Shown: positions 1 through 5,516, numbered from the stretch's first letter. The stretch: DNA of 6,166 bases from Desulfobacca acetoxidans (GCA_022736495.1 DZCR01000178.1:1-6166), one strand, 5' to 3'. Numbers and translations are program-made. The notes: generated from the sequence alone by a model not told the origin.

Positions 1-78
1 AAATTGGCGTTGAATCTGGCTGATGGCATTGTCAACGCTGTCGCTTCTGCTTTTTCCTGAATCTACTGCTGCTGCCAT
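1..78 (-). CDS. recA: RecA recombinase, N-terminal 26 codons only (partial)
   Basis: The reverse complement from position 78 begins ATG and translates to 26 residues, MAAAVDSGKSRSDSV followed by DNAISQIQRQF, then leaves the window. The A-I-S-Q-I-Q-R-Q-F run matches the N-terminal helix of RecA, which in the family is followed at once by GKGSIMRLG; that part lies outside. RecA is the ATP-dependent strand-exchange protein that forms filaments on single-stranded DNA, drives homologous recombination and triggers LexA self-cleavage in the SOS response. The start is supported by the Shine-Dalgarno AAGGA at 86-90, seven bases before the ATG. Upstream on the same strand is cinA; a cinA-recA order is known in several bacteria. 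Only about 7% of the protein is visible, so the call rests on this short match and on the context. Confidence 0.85.
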   Translation of the reverse strand, partial: MAAAVDSGKSRSDSVDNAISQIQRQF

Positions 79-85
79 GAAGATT

Positions 86-90
86 TCCTT
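86..90 (-). promoter_or_regulatory. Shine-Dalgarno of recA
   Basis: Read on the minus strand this is AAGGA, seven bases upstream of the ATG whose first base is 78. It lies in an AT-rich leader (79-110) that contrasts with the GC-richer genes, and it decides the recA start. Confidence 0.7.
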
Positions 91-101
91 TATTTTGTAT
101 T

Positions 102-130
102 TATGTAACTGCTCAGGTGGATAGTCTGAA
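102..130 (-). promoter_or_regulatory. weak candidate sigma70-type promoter of recA
   Basis: On the minus strand TTCAGA (130-125) and TACATA (107-102) are separated by 17 bases, with 4/6 and 3/6 matches to TTGACA and TATAAT. Transcription would start a few bases later, giving a short leader before the recA ribosome binding site. The -35 box would lie within the left arm of the 20-bp inverted repeat. The match is weak, and recA could instead be transcribed by read-through from cinA or from a promoter near 196-240. Confidence 0.22.
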
Positions 131-134
131 GGTC

Positions 135-154
135 GCTTTTGCTTGCGCAAAAGC
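135..154. repeat. 8-bp stem, 4-base loop hairpin inside the inverted-repeat element
   Basis: GCTTTTGC (135-142) and GCAAAAGC (147-154) form a perfect 8-bp stem with the loop TTGC. No T-run follows on either strand, so this is not a typical intrinsic terminator. A partial second copy of the right arm (GTAAAAGC, 168-175) could compete for the left arm through one G-U pair on the plus-strand transcript. Confidence 0.6.
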
Positions 155-195
155 TGGAAGGCTGAAGGTAAAAGCACTTCGGACCAACAGCCTGT

Positions 196-211
196 CTGTT
201 GTTACTTACAG
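196..211. promoter_or_regulatory. candidate LexA (SOS) box upstream of recA
   Basis: The sequence is CTGT-TGTTACTT-ACAG, an exact fit to the CTGT-N8-ACAG form of the E. coli-type LexA operator. The palindrome extends two bases further on each side (GT at 194-195, AC at 212-213). recA is a classical SOS gene, so the location is meaningful. Against it: the box lies 118 bases before the recA start codon, sits inside an inverted-repeat element, and LexA motifs differ widely among deltaproteobacteria (several known ones do not have this form). A CTGT-N8-ACAG match in a short region has an appreciable chance of being random. Confidence 0.4.
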
Positions 212-241
212 ACTTAACACCTTCAGACTATCCACCTGCAA

Positions 242-1543
242 TTATGTCGGGGAATTGACGTTTAACTTTAGCAGGTATTTCCTGATAAGGTCAAGTGCTG
301 TTACGGCCGAAATCATTTGAATCTGCTCTCTGGTTCCAAAAAAATGAAAATGATGGATCTGCGTGGAGTCTTTTGCCTCCAAACCGATAAAGACGGTGCC
401 AACCGGTTTCTCTATCGTCCCGCCATCAGGCCCGGCAATACCGGTCACGGCGATGGCGATATCGGCGTTACTTCCGGCGCGGATACCCTTGGCCATTGCC
501 CCCGCCACCTCACGGCTGACCGCGCCATGACTTGCCAGAAGAGCTTCGTCCACCTCAAGATAGTCTGTTTTCATGCTGTTGGCATAGGCAATGACTCCGC
601 CCAAAAAAAAGCGAGAACTCCCGGCGACCTGAGTCAGCAGGTGGCCAATCATGCCGCCGGTGCATGATTCCGCCACCGCCAGTCGAAGATTGGCCGTCTG
701 AAGCAGACGACCAGTGATTGCGGCCATGCTGTCGGTATCGACGCCATAGATCACATCGCCCAGGTCGTGTTCAATGGCCTTGCACGCGGCCTCAAAGAGC
801 AGAAGCCCCCCCCCTTGCCGCCTATCGTCGGAGATTCCCCCCTGTCGTTCAGGACGAGATCCCATAGGCGTGCGAACGGTAACGCTCAAATGCACTTCCG
901 GAAAAACCGGGTAATAGCCGATGTGAACTTCTTTGGCCAAAGACAGCGTGCTGATTCGCCGGTTGACCTCAGCCTCAGCCATACCAAAGATCTTGTACAG
1001 CCGCTGCCAGGTTGCAAGGTGGTGGCCATGGTGCCAGAGAGCGAGTCGCGGGAGTACCTGCTCCATGAGCAGAGTTTGCATCTGGAAAGGCACCCCGGGC
1101 AGAAAGAAGATCGGCTTGTTGTCGTGAATCAGTTGATAGCCGGACATCCTTGACTGAAGGGTCAGGGCCTCGGCCCCTTGTGGCAGCCAGGCCAATTTCT
1201 CCAGCGGGTTCATGGGAGAGGCGGAGATGGAGTCAAGATGGTGGCGGATCTGGGAGAGCAGTTCAAGGTTGGGGATGGTGGGCAAATCGAGGGCCTGGGA
1301 GACCGCCTCGGTAGTGAGATCGTCATCAGTTGATCCCAGTCCGCCGGTGACCAGGACAAAATCAACCCGGCCGAGAGCACGCTTCAGGGCCTCACCAATC
1401 ATGGCCGGCGAATCGCCGATGGTGTGCATGGCATGAATTTCATACCCGGCCGCAAAGAGGCGCCGGGCCGCAAAGCCACTGGTGGTGTTGGCAATCCTTC
1501 CTGAAATCAGCTCGTTGCCAATGGCGATTATTTCACCCCGCAT
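242..1543 (-). CDS. cinA: CinA: MoCF-like domain fused to nicotinamide-nucleotide amidohydrolase (PncC) domain
   Basis: The protein has 433 residues, close to the usual 410-430 of full-length CinA. Residues 1-170 form the MoaB/MogA-like (MoCF, COG1058) domain, with the opening EIIAIGNELISGR and the TGGLGSTDDD motif (66-75). A middle segment follows, then the C-terminal PncC domain (about 278-426) with AESCTGG (291-297, containing the catalytic serine), GVIAYAN (316-322), TGIAGPDGG (367-375) and FGTREQ (402-407). PncC deamidates NMN to nicotinic acid mononucleotide in cytoplasmic pyridine nucleotide salvage; some full-length CinA proteins also cleave ADP-ribose. The frame is open upstream to a start at 1600, but homology begins at MRGEII and AGGA at 1549-1552 lies five bases before this ATG. 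The start overlaps the end of mtaB by 11 bases, so translation is probably coupled. Oddities: a glycine- and arginine-rich linker at about 224-248, longer than in typical family members, contains a G9 run on the coding strand (806-814). Confidence 0.93.
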   Translation of the reverse strand: MRGEIIAIGNELISGRIANTTSGFAARRLFAAGYEIHAMHTIGDSPAMIGEALKRALGRVDFVLVTGGLGSTDDDLTTEAVSQALDLPTIPNLELLSQIRHHLDSISASPMNPLEKLAWLPQGAEALTLQSRMSGYQLIHDNKPIFFLPGVPFQMQTLLMEQVLPRLALWHHGHHLATWQRLYKIFGMAEAEVNRRISTLSLAKEVHIGYYPVFPEVHLSVTVRTPMGSRPERQGGISDDRRQGGGLLLFEAACKAIEHDLGDVIYGVDTDSMAAITGRLLQTANLRLAVAESCTGGMIGHLLTQVAGSSRFFLGGVIAYANSMKTDYLEVDEALLASHGAVSREVAGAMAKGIRAGSNADIAIAVTGIAGPDGGTIEKPVGTVFIGLEAKDSTQIHHFHFFGTREQIQMISAVTALDLIRKYLLKLNVNSPT

Positions 1544-2864
1544 AATTTTCCTGCCCGTTCCGGTTCGCGAGCCTGCCTTTGACCTGACCGGCGGAGACAC
1601 TTTCCAACGTAACCTGGGTGATAGAATTCATCAGCGACCGGGGGCCGGGGAAACTGACCGGGATATAGTTGTCGGTAAAACCCCGCAGATTCCCTTCCCT
1701 GTCCCGTTTATGTTCAACCAGAACCGGTCTGCTGGCCCCCACATGCCTTAGATAAAACGCCTCTTTTTTTTCACCATCGAGTTTTCGCAATCTCGCCACC
1801 CGCTCATCCTTGACTGCTTGCGGGATCTGCCCGCCAAAAGTGGCGGCCAGAGTCCCTGGACGCTGGGAATAGGGAAAAACATGGAGGTAGGTGCAATCCA
1901 ACTCCTGGAGCAACTCACAGGTGAGGGCAAAATGGTGATCGCTCTCGCCAGGAAAACCAACCAATATATCAATGCCGATTGCCGCATCCGCTCGTCTTTC
2001 TCGACACAATCGTATGATTTTACTGAACTCTCTGACGGTGTAGCCTCGCCGCATACGGGCAAGAATAGTGTCATCGCCGCTTTGCAGCGGGATATGGAGA
2101 TGCGGCATGAAATTTGTTTGTTCCACCATGAGGGCGAGTAGCTCCTCCGTAATCTCCATGGGCTCAATGGAACTCAAGCGAAAACGGATGTCGGGATAAG
2201 CCTGACAAAGCTGGCGTAACAGGGCAACGTATCCCGTGCCTTCAGACAGGTCTCTGCCGTAGAGCCCCACATGGATACCGGTGACCACAATCTCCTTATG
2301 GCCATCTGCGGCAAAAAGGCCGGCCTGTTCGAGGACTTCCCCCACGGGCAGACTGCGACTGGGGCCACGGGTATAGGGGACGATGCAGTAAGTGCAGAAA
2401 CTATGGCACCCATCCTGAACACGAAGATAGGCGCGGGTGCGATCTGCAAAATGACGCACGGGCAAACGGCAGATCTCTTTTTTCTGGGAGATCCGATCGG
2501 TTAGCATGGTGAGATCACAGGGCGTATCGCTCAAGGCTGCCTCCACCAGGCGATCCTTATTGCCGTTTCCAACAATGCAAAGGGGGGAGTTGACCATAGT
2601 CAGCAGATCCTGGGCGGCTATCTGGGAATAGCAACCAGTGATCACCACCCTGGCCTCGGGATGTTTGCGCATAAGTTGCCGCACCGCCTGTCGGGACTGG
2701 GTTCCGGCCTTGGCTGTAACGGCGCAGGTATTTATAACGATAATATCGGCAACCTCTTTGGCCCCGACCATGCGACATCCTGCCGCCTCAAAACCGGTCT
2801 GAAAGGCGGCGGATTCGTACTGGTTGACTTTGCACCCCAAGGTGCTGATAGCTATTTTTTTCAT
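1533..2864 (-). CDS. mtaB: tRNA t6A37 methylthiotransferase MtaB (MiaB-like radical SAM enzyme)
   Basis: This 443-residue protein has the three domains of methylthiotransferases. The N-terminal UPF0004 domain (about 3-130) has cluster cysteines C11 in TLGCKVNQYES, C47 in NTCAVT and C78 in TGCYS. The radical SAM core (about 140-370) has C153, C157 and C160 in DGCHSFCTYC, followed by IVPYTRG, LTGI-like VTGIHVG, HIPLQSG and VGFPGE. A TRAM RNA-binding domain closes it (about 373-432). The TLGCKVNQYES and FADRTRAYLRVQDGC segments are of the YqeV/MtaB type, not MiaB or RimO. The enzyme adds a methylthio group to C2 of N6-threonylcarbamoyladenosine at position 37 of tRNAs reading ANN codons, using two [4Fe-4S] clusters and S-adenosylmethionine. 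An alternative ATG at 2918 would overlap the mnmA stop as ATGA and add 18 residues; I prefer 2864 because homologues start just before the TLGCKVN motif. Neither start has a strong ribosome binding site. Confidence 0.93.
   Translation of the reverse strand: MKKIAISTLGCKVNQYESAAFQTGFEAAGCRMVGAKEVADIIVINTCAVTAKAGTQSRQAVRQLMRKHPEARVVITGCYSQIAAQDLLTMVNSPLCIVGNGNKDRLVEAALSDTPCDLTMLTDRISQKKEICRLPVRHFADRTRAYLRVQDGCHSFCTYCIVPYTRGPSRSLPVGEVLEQAGLFAADGHKEIVVTGIHVGLYGRDLSEGTGYVALLRQLCQAYPDIRFRLSSIEPMEITEELLALMVEQTNFMPHLHIPLQSGDDTILARMRRGYTVREFSKIIRLCRERRADAAIGIDILVGFPGESDHHFALTCELLQELDCTYLHVFPYSQRPGTLAATFGGQIPQAVKDERVARLRKLDGEKKEAFYLRHVGASRPVLVEHKRDREGNLRGFTDNYIPVSFPGPRSLMNSITQVTLESVSAGQVKGRLANRNGQENYAG
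1549..1552 (-). promoter_or_regulatory. Shine-Dalgarno of cinA, inside the 3' end of mtaB
   Basis: The minus strand reads AGGA five bases before the ATG at 1543. It favours this start over the longer in-frame ATG at 1600, which would add 19 residues with no counterpart in CinA proteins. Confidence 0.6.
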
Positions 2865-2914
2865 TTTATCTCGATACTTAGTGGCCGTTTGAAAGTTCTT
2901 CTCCCAAGAAGCAC

Positions 2915-3958
2915 TCATTCAATCTCGCCGCAGCCTACCACCCGGTCAGCCTCATACATGACCCCGAACTGGCCCGGAGTGATGGCCCGTTGCGGGCTTG
3001 CAAATTCGACTTCCCAATGTTGTTCATCAATCTTTCTGATCTTGGCCGTAGCACCCTGATGACGATAACGGATTCTGACCTGATAGGTCTGCCCCGCATC
3101 GGGATGCTGGCCAATAAGCCAATGGGGCTGACGTATTACCAATGTGTTCCGGTAGAGATCAGCCTCTTTGCCGACGATGACACGCTTGGTTTTGGGGTCA
3201 AGCCCCGTGACATACCAGGGAGTAGGGTCGGCCAGACCTAACCCCCGGCGCTGACCAATGGTGTAATGAAAGAGCCCCTGATGCTTGCCCAGCACCCGCC
3301 CATCCTCGGTGACAATATTCCCTGCCTGTTCGCCCGGCGGGATGCGCGAGTTCAGGAACTGACCTATCGGGGTATCGCCCAGAAAACAGACATCCTGGCT
3401 CTCCTGCCCCCGAAAATCGGTAAATCCATGCTCTTCCACAAACCGATAGACCTCTTCCTTGTTCCTCTCGCCCAAGGGGAACAAGGAGTGGCGTAATTGC
3501 TGCTGATCCAGCCGCGCCAGAAAATAGGATTGGTCTTTGGCTTTATCGACCCCCTGACGGAGTCGGAAGATGTTGTCTTCTTGCGTAATCCGGGCGTAAT
3601 GTCCGGTCGCCATGCCATCCATACCCCGCGCCAGGATGGCATCCAGAAACAGACCAAACTTTATGGTGGGGTTACAGAGTATACAGGGATTGGGGGTTCG
3701 TCCCTGTTGATAGGTCGTCGTAAAATAGTGAAGGATGGTCGCGGCAAATTCACGACCGAGGTCGATCACGTGGAAATCAATCCCAAGTTGTCCGGCAATA
3801 TTTCGGGCCCGCTGTTCCTGAGCGGCCTGCATGGGAAGATCGGGCGCAGCCAGGCGCATGAAAAATCCCTGGACTTCATAATCTTGCCGCAAGAGCAGGC
3901 CACACGCAGTGGAGTCCACCCCGCCACTCAGAGCAATGCCAATCTTCTTTTTCTTCAC
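2915..3958 (-). CDS. mnmA: tRNA-specific 2-thiouridylase MnmA
   Basis: A complete 347-residue MnmA, slightly shorter than E. coli MnmA (368). It activates U34 of tRNA Lys, Glu and Gln with ATP and inserts sulfur from a persulfide relay to give 2-thiouridine in the cytoplasm. Visible features are the PP-loop SGGVDS (11-16), the GRTPNPCILCN segment (86-96) with the likely nucleophile C95, MATGHYARI (116-124), KDQSYFL (141-147), and C191 in QDVCFLG, the expected partner cysteine. GLFHYTIGQRRGLG (228-241) and the C-terminal beta domain ending ITPGQFGVMYEADRVVGCG follow. The residue that is Asp in E. coli (NPD) is Cys here (C92), as in many bacteria. The start is GTG at 3958; AAGGAG lies at 3963-3968, and the ATG slightly further upstream (3972) runs into a stop at once. 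It is the first gene of the minus-strand group, just upstream of mtaB. Confidence 0.95.
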   Translation of the reverse strand: MKKKKIGIALSGGVDSTACGLLLRQDYEVQGFFMRLAAPDLPMQAAQEQRARNIAGQLGIDFHVIDLGREFAATILHYFTTTYQQGRTPNPCILCNPTIKFGLFLDAILARGMDGMATGHYARITQEDNIFRLRQGVDKAKDQSYFLARLDQQQLRHSLFPLGERNKEEVYRFVEEHGFTDFRGQESQDVCFLGDTPIGQFLNSRIPPGEQAGNIVTEDGRVLGKHQGLFHYTIGQRRGLGLADPTPWYVTGLDPKTKRVIVGKEADLYRNTLVIRQPHWLIGQHPDAGQTYQVRIRYRHQGATAKIRKIDEQHWEVEFASPQRAITPGQFGVMYEADRVVGCGEIE

Positions 3959-3962
3959 CGAA

Positions 3963-3968
3963 CTCCTT
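3963..3968 (-). promoter_or_regulatory. strong Shine-Dalgarno deciding the GTG start of mnmA
   Basis: The minus strand reads AAGGAG, with four bases to the GTG at 3958. The spacing is a little short, but there is no in-frame ATG that preserves the SGGVDS N-terminus, so the GTG start is well supported. Confidence 0.7.
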
Positions 3969-3985
3969 GCATTCCCGCTCTGTGT

Positions 3986-4016
3986 ACAGTATTCAAAAAA
4001 ATGAGAGCATTACTGT
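3986..4016. repeat. inverted repeat ACAGTA...TACTGT in the mnmA leader
   Basis: ACAGTA (3986-3991) and TACTGT (4011-4016) form a perfect 6-bp inverted repeat around 19 bases that include a run of seven A. A second, overlapping stem TACTG (4011-4015) / CAGTA (4021-4025) shares the right arm, so the two structures would be mutually exclusive. This lies 28-67 bases upstream of the mnmA start. Function is unknown; it could be an operator or chance. Confidence 0.3.
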
Positions 4017-4111
4017 CGCGCAGTACGCCCGAAATATGACAACGGCCGCAGCTTATAGCAAGGGTCGTTATGCGATTCCCACTCATTTTTTCTCTTTCTT
4101 GGCGGCCCCTT

Positions 4112-4127
4112 ATTGTTTGTGAACAAT
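4112..4127. repeat. palindrome ATTGTT-N4-AACAAT in the divergent promoter region
   Basis: A perfect 6-bp inverted repeat with a four-base centre (TGTG) lies 54-69 bases upstream of the U32 gene, in the 222-bp spacer between divergently transcribed mnmA and that gene. It has the size and symmetry of a helix-turn-helix operator but does not match the CRP, FNR or HcpR consensus (only a TTGTGA half-site overlaps it). No convincing -35/-10 pair is visible; TTGCCT at 4142-4147 with AAGATA at 4165-4170 is a poor candidate. Confidence 0.3.
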
Positions 4128-4180
4128 GGTTTATCGGCGCATTGCCTTCTGCTATTTATCTTTGAAGATAGTACCTTACC

Positions 4181-5458
4181 ATGAATAAAAAAGAAAGCGG
4201 CAATGGGCCTGTTCCCGCCCTGCCGGAGCTTCTGGCCCCGGCAGGGACCTTTGAAAAATTAGTCACGGCCATTCATTATGGGGCCGATGCCGTTTATCTT
4301 GGCGGCAGGCAGTTCAGTCTTCGGGCCAAGGCTGGAAATTTCAGCCCTGAGGCCATGGCTGATGCTGTCAGTTATGCCCATGCTCGCAGGGTCAAGGTCT
4401 ATGTGACCATCAATATCCTGGCCCATAATCAGGATTTAGCCGGCCTTGACCTTTATCTCCTTTCTTTGCGGAAAATCGGGATAGATGGGCTGATTATTGC
4501 CGATCCCGGCATTCTCACCCGAGCCCGCGCGCTGACCCCTGAGATTCCTGTGCATCTGTCCACCCAGGCGAATGTGACCAATTATGGAGCCGCTGCCTTT
4601 TGGCTTGGCCAGGGTTGTTCACGTTTGAACCTTGCCCGGGAACTTTCGCTCCCAGAAATTTCGGAGATCAGGCGACATGTGTGCGGCGAGTTGGAGATCT
4701 TTGTCCATGGCGCCCTCTGTATATCCTATTCCGGCCGTTGCATGTTGTCGAATTACATGACCGGACGTGACGCCAATCAGGGGAATTGCGCTCATCCTTG
4801 CCGTTACAGCTATGCCCTTACCGAAGAGAAACGCCCCGGTCAATATTTTCCGGTTGAAGAAGATGAGCGCGGAACCTATATCTTCAACTCCAAAGACCTC
4901 TGCCTCCTGGAACGGCTCCCCGAGCTGGTAGCCGCCGGTGTCAACTCCCTGAAGATCGAAGGGCGGATGAAGTCTATTTTCTATGTGGGCGGAGTCGTCA
5001 GAATTTATCGCGCAGCCCTTGATTTCCTGGCTACCCTCCCCGCTGATGCCTGGCGGGAACCTGCCGCCATCTCGCTTCCATCAATTTTCAGACAGGAGAT
5101 CGCCAAGACCGGCACTCGAGGAACCACCGAGAATTTTATTGATCAGCGACCGGGGAGCGGCGAGATGGTTTATCATACCTCGCGCGAAGAGCAAACGGTT
5201 CATCCGGTGGCAGTGATTCGGGAAGAGGGCGAACACCCTTTGGTTGAGATAAGAAATGTAATGGAATCTGGTGATATTATTGAATATATGCTTCCAGGAA
5301 TTGAGACTATATCGCTCACCGTCGTCACCATGCGTGACGAAAAGGGAGTTGTAACACAACGGGCTAATCCTGGGAACAGGGTTTTTCTGACGACCGCCCC
5401 CTTGCTATCAAACGGAACAAAAAACAGCATCCTGCGACGACAGGACAGAACGGCTTAA
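4181..5458 (+). CDS. U32-family protein, probable TrhP-like tRNA U34 hydroxylase (formerly 'collagenase-like peptidase')
   Basis: This 425-residue protein opens with ELLAPAGTFEKL (16-27) and GADAVYLGG, typical of the U32 TIM-barrel. The family signature is at about 171-190 (EIFVHGALCISYSGRCMLS), followed by GNCAHPCRYSY (201-211) and FNSKDLCLL (235-243). C180, C187, C203 and C241 have nearly the spacing of the four [4Fe-4S] ligands of UbiU; C207 is an extra candidate. KIEGRMKS (258-265) and a C-terminal beta domain (about 335-408) complete it. Many U32 proteins once called proteases are now known to hydroxylate RNA or ubiquinone precursors without O2; TrhP uses prephenate to form 5-hydroxyuridine at tRNA position 34. 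The length, the whole-barrel plus U32_C layout, and neighbours mnmA and mtaB favour a TrhP-like role, but RlhA-like 23S rRNA hydroxylation cannot be excluded. The ATG at 4181 is fixed by an in-frame TAG at 4169-4171; the ribosome binding site is weak. Confidence 0.88.
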   Translation: MNKKESGNGPVPALPELLAPAGTFEKLVTAIHYGADAVYLGGRQFSLRAKAGNFSPEAMADAVSYAHARRVKVYVTINILAHNQDLAGLDLYLLSLRKIGIDGLIIADPGILTRARALTPEIPVHLSTQANVTNYGAAAFWLGQGCSRLNLARELSLPEISEIRRHVCGELEIFVHGALCISYSGRCMLSNYMTGRDANQGNCAHPCRYSYALTEEKRPGQYFPVEEDERGTYIFNSKDLCLLERLPELVAAGVNSLKIEGRMKSIFYVGGVVRIYRAALDFLATLPADAWREPAAISLPSIFRQEIAKTGTRGTTENFIDQRPGSGEMVYHTSREEQTVHPVAVIREEGEHPLVEIRNVMESGDIIEYMLPGIETISLTVVTMRDEKGVVTQRANPGNRVFLTTAPLLSNGTKNSILRRQDRTA

Positions 5459-5470
5459 GGGCACCCTTAA
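5455..5470. repeat. palindrome TTAAGGG-CA-CCCTTAA over the U32 gene stop codon
   Basis: A perfect 7-bp inverted repeat with a two-base centre includes the TAA stop (5456-5458). As RNA it would fold as a 6-bp stem with a four-base loop. No U-run follows (the next bases are AACCATATTT), so it is not a convincing intrinsic terminator and the SulP gene may be cotranscribed. It could be a short operator or chance. Confidence 0.35.
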
Positions 5471-5504
5471 AACCATATTTGTAAAACTATCTTCTTACCC
5501 CAAA

Positions 5505-5510
5505 AGGAAG
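5505..5510 (+). promoter_or_regulatory. Shine-Dalgarno of the SulP gene
   Basis: AGGAAG lies six bases before the ATG at 5517 and supports that start. The rest of the 58-bp spacer after the U32 gene shows no clear promoter. Confidence 0.65.
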
Positions 5511-5516
5511 TTCATC

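Larger units (their letters stand above)
114..238. repeat. 125-bp element bounded by perfect 20-bp inverted repeats
   Basis: The left arm CAGGTGGATAGTCTGAAGGT (114-133) is the exact reverse complement of 219-238; the bases on either side do not continue the match. The 85 bases between hold a second hairpin (135-154), a CTGT-N8-ACAG palindrome (196-211) and further copies of the word CTGAAGG (126-132 and 162-168, a near copy at 154-161, and the inverted form at 220-226). It fills most of the gap between cinA and recA. The size and terminal inverted repeats resemble a MITE or other small palindromic intergenic repeat, but I find no convincing target-site duplication: TTATGT occurs at 101-106 and 242-247 but is not adjacent to the arms. 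It codes for nothing convincing. Being a mobile or repeated element is inference; the inverted repeat itself is directly visible. Confidence 0.75.

Noticed and set aside
135..154. Intrinsic terminator after cinA
   Set aside because: The 8-bp stem is good but no T-run follows on the minus strand, and the next gene (recA) is on the same strand.
79..241. CRISPR array or integron attC site
   Set aside because: No regularly spaced direct repeats are present, and the outer ends of the palindrome lack the RYYYAAC/GTTRRRY core sites of attC.
101..247. TTATGT at 101-106 and 242-247 as target-site duplication of the element
   Set aside because: The copies are 7 and 3 bases away from the repeat arms, so they do not flank the element directly; a 6-base AT-rich match is likely by chance.
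117..320. Open frame of 67 codons on the plus strand through the inverted-repeat element
   Set aside because: It runs through both inverted-repeat arms and into the antisense of cinA, has no ribosome binding site and no recognisable protein features.
317..1153. Plus-strand open frames of 116 and 128 codons
   Set aside because: They are antisense to cinA, whose conserved motifs are unmistakable; low-complexity translations with no family resemblance.
1748..2449. Minus-strand open frames of 139 and 91 codons
   Set aside because: They are out-of-frame readings of mtaB on the same strand, over the conserved radical SAM region.
3497..4039. Plus-strand open frame of 180 codons
   Set aside because: It is antisense to the mnmA N-terminus, including the SGGVDS PP-loop, and extends into the leader; no ribosome binding site or homology seen.
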